Shown in pieces: positions 54,167 through 62,277 of a stretch of 62,813 nucleotides of DNA; position 1 is the first letter of the stretch, and each line of letters opens with the position of its first letter. This stretch comes from Psychromonas arctica DSM 14288. GTDB taxonomy: Bacteria > Pseudomonadota > Gammaproteobacteria > Enterobacterales > Psychromonadaceae. A program made the position numbers and the translations under genes. The notes below the pieces were generated by a model. That model did not search any database and had not been told where the DNA came from. It was given only the letters and a program-made list of their open reading frames with translations. Where the stretch lies: positions 1 through 62,813 of the forward strand of contig NZ_KI519486.1 in the NCBI RefSeq assembly GCF_000482725.1. The letters are read 5' to 3'.

Positions 54167-55483
54167 ATGAAGCTAGAAATGATATGCACTGGTGAAGAAG
54201 TATTAGCAGGACAGATTGTCGATACTAATGCTGCCTGGTTAGGTAATCAATTGATGGAACATGGTTTTGAAATGCATCGTCGTACCACAGTTGGTGATCG
54301 TTTAACGGATTTAGTGGATGTGTTTAAAGAGCGAAGTGTTTGTGCTGATATCATTTTAGTTAATGGCGGGTTGGGGCCGACGGCGGATGACCTATCTTCT
54401 CTGGCAATGGCTAATGCAATGGGGGTTGAATTAGAAGAAAGTGCGGAGTGGCGTGCAACATTAACGCAATGGGCAAAAGGGCGTAATATCACCTTAACTG
54501 CTAGTAACTTAAAACAAGCTTTATTGCCTAAAGGCGCGCTAGTGGTTGATAACCCAGTGGGCAGTGCTTGCGGGTTTAGAGTCAAATTAAATCAAGCTTG
54601 GTTCTTTTTTACACCAGGTGTCCCCCATGAATACAAAACAATGGTCTTAGAGCAGTTTATCCCCTTTGTAAAATCCCAAGCAGGAAAACAGAGTAAAGTT
54701 GAAGTGACTAAACTGTTGAGTATTGGTATCGGTGAATCTGACATGGCTGAACGTTTAGAAAAACTATCTTGGCCAACGGGGATTACACTTGGTTACCGCT
54801 CTTATACCCCTTATTTAGAATTAAAATTGATTGCCCGTGATGTTAGTAAAGAGCAGCAAGCGTTAGCAATATCGCAAGCAGAAACTTTGTTAGGCGATGC
54901 GATTGTTGCTCGAAATAAAGATACGTTAGCGGCAGAAGTGCATCGGCTTTTGAGTGAAGGTGATAGCACCTTAGCCATTGCTGAATCCCTAACAGGTGGT
55001 GAAATTTGTAGTCAATTAGTTGCTTTTTCAGGTAGCTCTCATTACCTTAAACAAGGTGTTGTTAGTTATTGTAATGAAGCAAAAATAGGTTTGCTTAATG
55101 TACAAGCAAAAGATATTGCTGAGCAATCTGAAGTGTCATTAATTTGTGCTGCACAGATGGCTGTCGGCGTAGCTTGCGCTAATTCTAATATTACAACGCC
55201 TGACTTTGCGATCGCGACTACCGGTATTGCTGGCCCTAGTGGTGGAACAGAACATCGTCCAGTTGGCACCGTAGTAATAGCCGTTAAAGCGAAACATAAA
55301 ATTTATTGTCAAAGTATCAGTATTAGTTCAACCCGTAGTCGAGATTATATACGTGACTTAAGTGTTGCTATTGCTTTTGATATGTTACGCAGAGCTATTT
55401 TAGAGTTATCACCGATTGCGGATTATAGTTATATTAAACGGACTGACTCTGCGGTTTATAATTTGCGAGATCTATTAAATTAA
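54167..55483 (+). CDS. cinA: CinA family protein (NMN deamidase / molybdopterin-binding-like)
   Basis: A 438-residue two-domain CinA protein. The N-terminal MoCF-like domain (about 1-170) shows MICTGEEVLAGQIVDTNAAW and the NGGLGPTADD loop. The C-terminal PncC-like domain (about 265-420) has the active-site region AIAESLTGGEICSQL and TTGIAGPSGGT. CinA C-domains hydrolyse NMN to NaMN in pyridine nucleotide recycling, and some full-length CinA also have ADP-ribose pyrophosphatase activity. It is somewhat longer than E. coli YfaY. A small rhodanese-like gene follows 36 bp downstream, possibly co-transcribed. Confidence 0.92.
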   Translation: MKLEMICTGEEVLAGQIVDTNAAWLGNQLMEHGFEMHRRTTVGDRLTDLVDVFKERSVCADIILVNGGLGPTADDLSSLAMANAMGVELEESAEWRATLTQWAKGRNITLTASNLKQALLPKGALVVDNPVGSACGFRVKLNQAWFFFTPGVPHEYKTMVLEQFIPFVKSQAGKQSKVEVTKLLSIGIGESDMAERLEKLSWPTGITLGYRSYTPYLELKLIARDVSKEQQALAISQAETLLGDAIVARNKDTLAAEVHRLLSEGDSTLAIAESLTGGEICSQLVAFSGSSHYLKQGVVSYCNEAKIGLLNVQAKDIAEQSEVSLICAAQMAVGVACANSNITTPDFAIATTGIAGPSGGTEHRPVGTVVIAVKAKHKIYCQSISISSTRSRDYIRDLSVAIAFDMLRRAILELSPIADYSYIKRTDSAVYNLRDLLN

Positions 55484-55519
55484 CCTAAAGACTATGATTA
55501 ACTCAAAAGGAGTTATTTA

Positions 55520-55852
55520 ATGAAAATTAAAAGACTTATTAGTATCGCTTCATTCACTTTGGCTATGCTATTTAGTTCATTGTCTTATGCAGAACCGGTG
55601 TGGATTGATGTCCGTACCTTAGTGGAAAATCAACGTGACAATATTGCGGGAGACTTACGTATTTCGCATTCTAATATTGTTAGAGAAGTGATTAAAATGT
55701 TTCCCGATAGAGAAACAGTTTTCTATTTTTATGATAAAACAGGGGGAAGGTCGGATATTGCCATTTCAGCGTTAAAACTAGAAGGGTATAAAAATTTACA
55801 CAATGCTGGCAGTATTGAGGAAGCGCGAAAACAAAGAGGGATCTCAAAGTAG
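55520..55852 (+). CDS. periplasmic rhodanese-like protein lacking the catalytic cysteine
   Basis: A 110-residue protein with a signal peptide (cleavage after about Ala24, LSYA|EP) and one short rhodanese domain as in E. coli PspE: VWIDVRT at the start and GYKNLHNAGSIEEAR at the end. In the active-site loop the usual Cys-x-x-G-x-R-S is D72-KTGGRS, so the sulfur-carrying cysteine is replaced by aspartate. Sulfurtransferase activity is therefore unlikely, and a binding or regulatory role is inferred. AAAGGAG is a strong ribosome site. Confidence 0.8.
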   Translation: MKIKRLISIASFTLAMLFSSLSYAEPVWIDVRTLVENQRDNIAGDLRISHSNIVREVIKMFPDRETVFYFYDKTGGRSDIAISALKLEGYKNLHNAGSIEEARKQRGISK

Positions 55853-56061
55853 AGTGCGAATAGAGACACTTGCGAAAAGTCAAGATACACAATCAACCTT
55901 AAATACAAAGCATCGATATTGGTTGCTGAATTACCTCGATGATCTTGCCTTTACAAGATTGTCTCTTCATTACCCTAGCATTAATCAAGATACACGTCAT
56001 TAGAGTATAAATAAGCCATATTAATACATAATTAGAAAATAGTTATGCTGAGGAATTGAAG

Positions 56062-57027
56062 ATGTTTGAAATTGTTATTACCCTATTAACTTGCATCATG
56101 TTGTGCGTGACACTGGTCCCTTTATTGCCGAGTAATCATTGGTTATCGAGAGTCTGGGAGTTTCCGCGCGTACAAATTGCCGTCCTCACGGTGAGTCTTA
56201 CCATTGCTAGTTTGTTCCTAGCTTCTCCAAGCATGGCAATCGTTCTGGTTAGTATTAACGGCTTGTTATCTGTGTATCAAATCGCTTGGATTTTCCCTTA
56301 TACAAGGCTATATCCAATACAAGTAAAAAAGGCTGTCGCACCGTATCAACAATCAATAAAAATAATGACCAGTAATGTACTGATGACCAATCATTCTGCT
56401 GATAAGTTAATTAAGTTAATTCGGTTACATCAACCTGATGTAGTGGTGACCTTGGAAACAGATCAATGGTGGGAAGATGCATTACAACCCATCCATAGCG
56501 AATATCCACATCGCGTTAATAGCCCACTAGATAATTTATACGGTATGCACCTTTACAGTAAGTTTGTATTAGAGGACGTACAATTGTTAGACCTTATCGA
56601 GGAAGGGATCCCTTCAATACACTGTTATTTAGTATTAAAGAATAATATTAAAGTTAAATGTCATTTTCTACATCCTGCGCCGCCAAGTCCAACGGAGAAT
56701 ACAACTTCAACGCCGAGAGATCAGGAGCTATTGGTAATTGCAAAGCAAGTTGCAGGACAAACGGAGCCTATTATAGTGACAGGTGATTTAAACGATGTTG
56801 CTTGGTCGCCAACTACGCGTGCTTTTAGGCGTATTAGTGGACTTAAGGATCCAAGGATGGGCAGAGGCATGTTTAATACGTTTCATGCCAGTTATCCTAT
56901 TATGCGCTGGCCTCTAGATCATATCTTTCATAGTGAGCATTTTGAGTTGGGCACAATTCAAAGAATGCCGTCTATCGATTCAGATCACTTTCCTTTACTT
57001 AGTGAGTTAGTTTACGTTAACAAATAA
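56062..57027 (+). CDS. membrane-anchored endonuclease/exonuclease/phosphatase family protein
   Basis: A 321-residue protein. The first ~85 residues contain two to three hydrophobic helices; the rest is an EEP-fold domain on one side of the membrane. Visible catalytic landmarks are KIMTSNVLMTN (Asn), VVTLETDQWW (Glu), VTGDLNDVAWSP (Asp/Asn) and SIDSDHFPLLSEL (the DH pair). The substrate could be nucleic acid, phospholipid or phosphoester. The ATG at 56062 with GAGGA upstream is preferred to a TTG at 56056. Resembles the YafD group by topology. Confidence 0.85.
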   Translation: MFEIVITLLTCIMLCVTLVPLLPSNHWLSRVWEFPRVQIAVLTVSLTIASLFLASPSMAIVLVSINGLLSVYQIAWIFPYTRLYPIQVKKAVAPYQQSIKIMTSNVLMTNHSADKLIKLIRLHQPDVVVTLETDQWWEDALQPIHSEYPHRVNSPLDNLYGMHLYSKFVLEDVQLLDLIEEGIPSIHCYLVLKNNIKVKCHFLHPAPPSPTENTTSTPRDQELLVIAKQVAGQTEPIIVTGDLNDVAWSPTTRAFRRISGLKDPRMGRGMFNTFHASYPIMRWPLDHIFHSEHFELGTIQRMPSIDSDHFPLLSELVYVNK

Positions 57028-57034
57028 TTAGTCC

Positions 57035-57174
57035 AATTCTGCTAAATAGCTGATGAGTTTTATTGCTTAAAATACATCACTTCTGTGTTAGACATTTTGC
57101 AAAGAGAACAACTATTTGACGCAATTTCAGCCTTAAATTGATGCATATTTACTTGCCAATAATTGATCATATAC
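57035..57174 (+). repeat. dispersed repeat, copy R3
   Basis: The best match to R1: ATTCTGCTAAATAGCTGATG, CATCACTTCTGTGTTAGACA, TTTGACGCAATT and GCCTTAAATTGATGCAT occur in the same order and spacing. Its right end TGATCATATAC corresponds to TGCTCGTATAC in R1. No coding capacity. Confidence 0.75.
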
Positions 57175-57261
57175 TTAATGACATTCTACAGCCTCGTTGT
57201 TAGATTCAACTGCTGGTGTAAGACATTATTCGATAATGTAACTTGTTGATTATCTATTTTC

Positions 57262-57430
57262 GTAACTACTCAGCACTCATTAAAACTGAGTGCTTTTTAC
57301 CAAAATAAAAACGTAAATGCTCAGGGCTAAGCTATTTATGCTTAGTTCAAGGCGAAAAAGCGCAGTTTAGTGGTTTAAATGAGCATTTTTCAACGAAGAA
57401 ATAGGCTTAAATAGCGACGGCCTGAGTAGT
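57262..57430. mobile_element. MITE-like element with 11-bp inverted ends and flanking direct repeat
   Basis: TAACTACTCAG (57263-57273) and CTGAGTAGTTA (57422-57432) are perfect inverted repeats. TATCTATTTTC occurs directly on both sides (57251-57261 and 57431-57441), like a target-site duplication; the right copy overlaps the end of the inverted repeat by 2 bp. Inside are a terminator-like hairpin (AGCACTCA / TGAGTGCT, about 57272-57294, with T-run) and AAATGCTCA / TGAGCATTT inverted repeats. No open frame. I infer a non-autonomous transposable or structured repeat. Confidence 0.6.
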
Positions 57431-57701
57431 TATCTATTTTCATTGTGAACCATGCAAAATTGACAAGCAGGACTGTAATTATTACAAAGAAGCCACAGGC
57501 TTATCATTTACCCTTTGTATTTTCACTTAATAATCAGTGATTTATGTTTTGGCATGAAACTTGGTTGTAGTTAATTGAGTTCCATGAAAGGGTTCATAAC
57601 ATCAATGATTCTAATTACGATGTTATTTTAAATTATCTTTTTAATGACTCTTTTATTAGACCAAGTTTAATAAACCTTATAATAAAGCAAGGAGTTACTT
57701 A

Positions 57702-57893
57702 ATGAACAACGATATTATCGAAGGTAAGTGGAAACAAGTTTCAGGTACACTTAAAGCGAATTGGGGTAAATTGACTGACGATGATTTACAAGAAATTGAC
57801 GGTAACCTAGAAAAGTTTCAAGGTAAAATGCAAGAGAAGTATGGAATGGCTGAAGACGAAGCCAAAAAAGAGTTTGAAAAATCATACTATTAA
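57702..57893 (+). CDS. CsbD family stress protein
   Basis: A 63-residue hydrophilic protein of the CsbD/YjbJ family: IIEGKWKQVSGTLKANWGKL followed by EIDGNLEKFQGKMQEKYG covers the whole family. In Bacillus csbD belongs to the general-stress regulon and in E. coli yjbJ is highly abundant in stationary phase; molecular function is unknown. CAAGGAG is a strong ribosome site. It is monocistronic. Confidence 0.93.
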   Translation: MNNDIIEGKWKQVSGTLKANWGKLTDDDLQEIDGNLEKFQGKMQEKYGMAEDEAKKEFEKSYY

Positions 57894-58274
57894 GCCGTTC
57901 GACATAGGACAAATAGCGTACGAAAATTTTACATACATCGATGCATAAGTTTAGTTCTGTATAATTTTGTATAGGTGTTTAGAGGTACGGTTTTGTCCAA
58001 GTTATAGGGGGGAGCACCTGATTGCTACCCCCTTAATAGAGCCTCCATACTAGTACGCTGAATAAAATGAAGCCATTAACCCTATTTAAAAAGCTTTCGG
58101 TTCATTCAATATTATTTTATTGGTAATAAATAGCATTTATGTAGGCTGATGTTGATACTAAATAACTTACTCAATCAGTTAATTTAGTCATGATCAATTT
58201 AGTCATCATTAATTTAACTATCAGCTAACTGAAATACCAACTAACCGAGCTCCCAACCACTTTAGAGATCCACT
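57894..58274. other. intergenic region with an imperfect GC-rich hairpin
   Basis: No gene seen. GGGGG-AGC and GCT-A-CCCCC (about 58008-58032) could form a bulged 8-bp stem, unusual in this AT-rich context and possibly ending the csbD transcript. Near 58190 TCAATTTAGTCAT is loosely repeated. Confidence 0.4.
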
Positions 58275-58859
58275 ATGCCAATCAAAAAAAAGATAAAACA
58301 AAAAACACGTAAGTTTATTGATTCAAAGCATATGTTGAGTGGCATTACGATTGCATCTTTTTTGGAATCAACCATTGTGCCGATCCCTTTAGAAGCGGTA
58401 TTAGTACCGTTAATGCAGGCTCGACGTGAAAAGCTTTGGCTTATTGCATTAATGGCAACCTTAGGCTGTATTGTGGGTGCTTTATTGGGTTATGCACTGG
58501 GGTATTATCTATTTGATGTGGTTGGTGATTGGATCATTGAAACATTTTCAAACCCAACACAGTTTGAAAATGTTAGACAAAGCATGGAAAATAAAGGATT
58601 TTGGTTTGTTATTACGTTAGGTATTATTCCAATTCCATTCCAAATCGCAATGCTTGCTGCGGGTGCAACTAAATACTCACTTACTTTATTTTTAATTGCC
58701 TCTGCAATTGCACGCTCTATTCGTTACTTTGGTTTAGCGGTGGTTGTATATTATGCAGGGAACCATGCTGAACGCATTATCAATAAACATAAAAAGAAGG
58801 CGATGATTACTCTAACTCTTCTAATACTAGGGGCGTGGGGATTAAGTATAGTATTATAA
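58275..58859 (+). CDS. YqaA/DedA-like membrane protein (VTT domain)
   Basis: A 194-residue inner-membrane protein with a basic N-terminus and about five hydrophobic segments. Family landmarks are ASFLESTIVPIPLEAVLVP near residue 30 and TLGIIPIPFQIAMLAAGA near 115, the two re-entrant, proline-bearing segments of the VTT (SNARE-associated/DedA) fold. Related YqaA and DedA proteins are implicated in lipid-carrier recycling and envelope homeostasis. It is monocistronic. Confidence 0.85.
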   Translation: MPIKKKIKQKTRKFIDSKHMLSGITIASFLESTIVPIPLEAVLVPLMQARREKLWLIALMATLGCIVGALLGYALGYYLFDVVGDWIIETFSNPTQFENVRQSMENKGFWFVITLGIIPIPFQIAMLAAGATKYSLTLFLIASAIARSIRYFGLAVVVYYAGNHAERIINKHKKKAMITLTLLILGAWGLSIVL

Positions 58860-59060
58860 GCCCGTTTAATATTAGGTCATTGTCACTGACTACGACTCTA
58901 AAGCAATGACTCTAAAACAATCGATAGCATAATCATGAATGCCATCGCAATCTAGTTATTAGGCACTGTCATAGGCTCTATTACATGTTATTAAATCAAC
59001 TCTCAAATACAAAGATAAATTTATAGGGTTACCATTACTTACAAGGCAATCAATATTCTT

Positions 59061-59237
59061 CTATTTGTTCGCGTTTTCTAAGACTATTAACTGCTTTTCA
59101 ATTTCTTGTGCTTCAAAACTTAATTGTGAGTAAGTTCTTATATCGCCATTACGCTGTGCGTGCATTGCTTCCTCTAATTTTGCAGACAGTTGTTGGTTGA
59201 GTTTTTTAATTGGATCTTTTTTAAAAATTGAAAACAT
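59061..59237 (-). CDS. DUF6435-like small protein
   Basis: A 58-residue gene found by reading the minus strand. The ATG at 59237 has a perfect AAGGAG site 6 nt upstream. The product begins MFSIFKKDPIKKLNQQLSAK, continues AMHAQRNGDIRTYSQLSFEA and ends with a helical acidic/basic segment. The FKKDPxKKLxxxYxxxLExAMxAQRNGDI pattern is that of the small DUF6435 proteins of marine gammaproteobacteria. There is no signal or membrane segment; function is unknown. It is divergent from the MerR-family gene. Confidence 0.8.
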   Translation of the reverse strand: MFSIFKKDPIKKLNQQLSAKLEEAMHAQRNGDIRTYSQLSFEAQEIEKQLIVLENANK

Positions 59238-59343
59238 GACTTACTCCTTGAGGTTGTTTCCAGTTATACGTTTTGATTACTAATTTGGTTTACTTTGTTA
59301 GTGTATATTTTAATTCTTAGGACTTATTGATTATGAGAAATGC

Positions 59344-59703
59344 ATGAATATTAAAAAATTTTCAGAGGTAACCAACCTCACTACTTATACAATCAGATAT
59401 TATGAAAAAATGGGGTTGTTAAAAAACATTTCTCGTAATAACAGTGGTCATCGTTGGTTTACAGAGAAAGATATAGTTTGGATCGCGTTTATAAAGCGAT
59501 TAAAAGATACGGGGATGCCACTGGAAGAAATTTTGCAGTATGCAGAATTAAGAGAGCAGGGTAATTCGACATCAGAACAAAGAATGCAAATGTTACAGGA
59601 ACACGCCCTTAAACTTGAAGAAAATATTACTGAACAGCAGTTAAACCTGGAGAAGTTGCAACAAAAAATCACCTATTATAGCGAGGTCATCAAACTACAA
59701 TGA
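59344..59703 (+). CDS. MerR-family transcriptional regulator
   Basis: A 119-residue MerR-type activator. The winged helix-turn-helix is at residues 1-70 (TTYTIRYYEKMGLL, then SGHRWFTEKDIVWIAFIKRL), followed by a dimerisation coiled coil from about 80. No cysteine is found in the short C-terminal part, so it is not a thiol- or metal-sensing MerR of the CueR/ZntR type. The arrangement resembles small MerR regulators of the NmlR/AdhR group. A 20-bp palindrome in a 19-bp-spaced promoter lies downstream at 59921-59951, in front of the next gene, which is its likely target. Confidence 0.88.
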   Translation: MNIKKFSEVTNLTTYTIRYYEKMGLLKNISRNNSGHRWFTEKDIVWIAFIKRLKDTGMPLEEILQYAELREQGNSTSEQRMQMLQEHALKLEENITEQQLNLEKLQQKITYYSEVIKLQ

Positions 59704-60008
59704 ATATAATCCATAAACAATTGGTATTCGCTATTATTTCAATTGCCTTCCTTAATATAGTTTCCTTAAGCCATTAAAATAACAATGCTACATCTTAATT
59801 CATTGATATTAAGTTTTTTACGAGGTCATTGTTGATAGTGGAAATTCCATAAACTCATATTAATGAATCTACGTTTTGCCCATTGGCTCATTTTCTCAAC
59901 TTCTCCCCCTTTTTTAACACTTGACTTAGAGTTAACTCTAAGTTGTAGAGTAGTTAACGAAATCCGATTGTTATTGAAAGTCGGTTTATTAATAAATAAG
60001 GGAAGAAA
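59704..60008. other. intergenic region with MerR-type operator
   Basis: Contains the promoter at 59921-59951. The rest shows a TTTTTTAACAC pyrimidine-rich stretch and nothing else recognisable. Confidence 0.5.
59921..59951 (+). promoter_or_regulatory. MerR-type promoter and operator
   Basis: TTGACT (-35, 59921-59926) and TAGAGT (-10, 59946-59951) are separated by 19 bp. A perfect 20-bp palindrome, ACTTAGAGTT-AACTCTAAGT (59924-59943), fills the spacer. An overlong spacer with a centred dyad is the signature of MerR-activated promoters. It points at the carboxymuconolactone-decarboxylase-family gene, and the MerR gene is 218 bp upstream. Confidence 0.85.
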
Positions 60009-60395
60009 ATGAATAATAAACGTTATCAAGATGGCCTTATAAAATTACAAGAAATTGATGGAGAGGCAGGGCAAAAAGTGATTGATAGTTTAGCAACTAT
60101 TTCTCCCGACTTAGCAAAGTATATTATTGAATTTGCTTTTGGTGATATCTACTCTAGAGCAGGCCTTGATCTCAAAAGTAGAGAATTAGCAACGGTGGCC
60201 GCATTAACTGCCATGGGGAGCTGCTTACCACAATTAAATGTGCATATTAATGGTGCACTGAATGTCGGTTGTACACCACAGGAAGTGACAGAAGTAATTA
60301 TACAAATGGCTGTTTATGCAGGTTTTCCTGCTGCACTCAATGCGATGCAGGTAGCAAAAGAAGTCTTTATTGAGCGTGCCATTATCAAGTATTAA
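60009..60395 (+). CDS. carboxymuconolactone decarboxylase family protein
   Basis: A 128-residue all-helical protein of the CMD/AhpD-like superfamily. [20 protein letters not shown] and the C-terminal [20 protein letters not shown] are the family landmarks. One cysteine and histidine pair (SCLPQLNVH) sits where AhpD has its redox CxxC, so it lacks the two-cysteine disulfide-reductase motif. AGGGAAG is the ribosome site. The MerR-type promoter just upstream and the MerR gene before it suggest induction by a reactive electrophile or similar signal, an inference from other MerR-CMD pairs. A hairpin follows. Confidence 0.88.
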   Translation: MNNKRYQDGLIKLQEIDGEAGQKVIDSLATISPDLAKYIIEFAFGDIYSRAGLDLKSRELATVAALTAMGSCLPQLNVHINGALNVGCTPQEVTEVIIQMAVYAGFPAALNAMQVAKEVFIERAIIKY

Positions 60396-60642
60396 TATTA
60401 AGAAATATAGATACTTGTACATCATAGGTTTTCCTATGATGTACAAGAAAGCATAACTTTTTACCAAATACACTTCAAAGATCAACTCCTCAGGAAAATA
60501 ACAACGATAACGTCTATAAATTTTAATCCCTATTCTTGATTGTGATATAACTAACTTCAGCTCACTATGAGCAACACTATTTAGTACTGCTGCTTCTGTG
60601 CTCTGCTTGGTTAAGCACTCTAATTTTCTACAAGGATTTGTT
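60396..60642. other. spacer with a 15-bp hairpin
   Basis: CTTGTACATCATAGG (60414-60428) and CCTATGATGTACAAG (60433-60447) form a perfect 15-bp stem with a TTTT loop, 19 nt after the CMD gene. No T-run follows; it may still end or stabilise that transcript. Confidence 0.65.
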
Positions 60643-60674
60643 ATGACAATACGTAAAGTTTCAGAAAAAATACT
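60643..60674 (+). pseudogene. start of a gene interrupted by the IS66 element
   Basis: An ATG at 60643 with AAGGA 6 nt upstream opens the frame MTIRKVSEKI, which runs into the IS end at 60675, where it meets a stop. The strong ribosome site suggests a real gene split by the insertion; the remainder would lie beyond the right edge. The gene cannot be identified from ten residues. Confidence 0.55.
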
Positions 60675-60704
60675 GTAAGCGTAAATTTAACCCACCTGCA
60701 CGAA

Positions 60705-62243
60705 TTAATGCCAGTATGCTAAGTGCTCATTTTTAACATTCCATGGAAGTAAACTCTCAAACTGCTCAATTGTTTCAACCAATGGTAGTTCTTTGATGAT
60801 ATATGACAGGTAAGCATACGGCTCAAGTTCATTGGCTTTCGCGGTTTCAATCATACTGTAGATCGCGGCGCTTGCATTGGCTCCTTTGACGCTGTTCGAA
60901 TGCAACCAATTCTTGCGGCCAACAACAAACGGGCGAATAGCATTTTCAGCCGCATTATTATCAAGCGGAATAATACCGTCCTCCAAGAAGCGCGTTAAGC
61001 GCACCCAATTATTATTGAGGTAGCGTAATGCGATACCCAGTTTAGAGGTAACGTTAACTTGTGTTAATGACGTTTCTAGCCAGACTTGCATCTCTTCAAT
61101 AATCGGTGAAGATTTATCCTGACGAGCTTGCTGTTTTTGCTCTGCTGGCAGTGCGTTGATTGATGTTTCAATGCGGTAAAGCTTCGCGATATAGTTAATT
61201 GCAACCTGTGCTTTGCCTGACTTTTTCTTTTGAACCTTCAGTGCTTCATCGAATTTTCGACGCGCATGCGCCCAACAACCGACTCGCGTTATATTACCTT
61301 TTTTGCATGCCGCGTTATAACCTGAGTAATCGTCTGTAACAAGATAACCATCAAAGCCATCAAGCAATTGAACAGGTACATGACCCGCTCTCGAGGGCGA
61401 GTAATCAAATAAAATAACACGTTGGCCAATAGCGCCCGCAACACCCACCCACATATAAGAGAGTGATTGCGCTGTTTTACCTGGCTCATTCAACACTTGA
61501 TAACGGGTTTCATCATAATGTATCAGTCGATGACCGACTAAATAGTCTCGCATTAAGTTAACCAACGGAATAAATAATGTCCCCACCTTTATCATCCAGT
61601 TTGCAAGTGTTGCCCGGGGAATATCGATACCATGACGCTTAAAAATATTTTCTTGCCGATATAAAGGCAATGCATCCTGGTATTTGCTAATGGCGACATA
61701 TGCCAGCAACCCCGGTGTAGCATTGCTTTTCGGAATGGCTTGTTTCGGCATACTCGCTGTTTTTATTCCCTGTTCGCAAGCGCGGCAACCGTACTTTATG
61801 CGGATGTTTTTGATAACACGTATCGTGGCGGGGATGATTTCTAATTGCTCTGATATTTCTTCGCCAATTTTATGTAAAGCATGACCATCATAAGCGCACT
61901 CTTTTTCATCATCAGCTAAGTCGTGGACAACTTCAATGCGTGGTAAATGAGCGGGAAGAGGTTTACGCCCTGCCTTTTTACGCTCATAGCCTGGAATAGT
62001 GACAACATCCGTTTGCAGCGCGTCTTCCTCTTCAACAAGTGATTCTGCTTCATCAAAGAGTTCGCCTTGTTGCGGGTTTTGTTTTTCACTTGATGTGCCA
62101 AATCGTTGGTGGCGAGCCAAGCGCAGTTGCTCAATTAAACTATCGAGTTTGCTTTGCAGTTTTCCTATTTCATTATCTTTTTCAAGCAACAGTGCCTGAA
62201 GTGTATCAATGTCTGTAGGTAGTTGTTTTGACTTGTTTTTCAT
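60705..62243 (-). CDS. tnpC: IS66 family transposase TnpC
   Basis: A 512-residue DDE transposase of the IS66 type, full length. It has an N-terminal leucine-zipper-like coiled coil (about 8-50), a zinc-binding stretch (YGCRACEQG near 150) and the catalytic core. The core shows HYDETRYQVL (first Asp, near 243), VTDDYSGYN (near 303) and NNAAENAIRPFVVGRKNW (Glu, near 431). It is the last gene of the IS transcription unit; an 8-bp palindrome (TTATACCA / TGGTATAA, 62252-62270) lies between tnpB and tnpC. Confidence 0.95.
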   Translation of the reverse strand: MKNKSKQLPTDIDTLQALLLEKDNEIGKLQSKLDSLIEQLRLARHQRFGTSSEKQNPQQGELFDEAESLVEEEDALQTDVVTIPGYERKKAGRKPLPAHLPRIEVVHDLADDEKECAYDGHALHKIGEEISEQLEIIPATIRVIKNIRIKYGCRACEQGIKTASMPKQAIPKSNATPGLLAYVAISKYQDALPLYRQENIFKRHGIDIPRATLANWMIKVGTLFIPLVNLMRDYLVGHRLIHYDETRYQVLNEPGKTAQSLSYMWVGVAGAIGQRVILFDYSPSRAGHVPVQLLDGFDGYLVTDDYSGYNAACKKGNITRVGCWAHARRKFDEALKVQKKKSGKAQVAINYIAKLYRIETSINALPAEQKQQARQDKSSPIIEEMQVWLETSLTQVNVTSKLGIALRYLNNNWVRLTRFLEDGIIPLDNNAAENAIRPFVVGRKNWLHSNSVKGANASAAIYSMIETAKANELEPYAYLSYIIKELPLVETIEQFESLLPWNVKNEHLAYWH

Positions 62244-62277
62244 GACTTATATTATACCAAAGTGGTATAAAAAAGCA

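Larger units (their letters stand above)
57028..57701. other. long intergenic region carrying two repeat elements
   Basis: No gene is seen in about 670 bp. It contains dispersed-repeat copy R3 (57035-57174) and a separate inverted-repeat element (57262-57430). The remaining 260 bp upstream of csbD show nothing recognisable. Confidence 0.65.
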
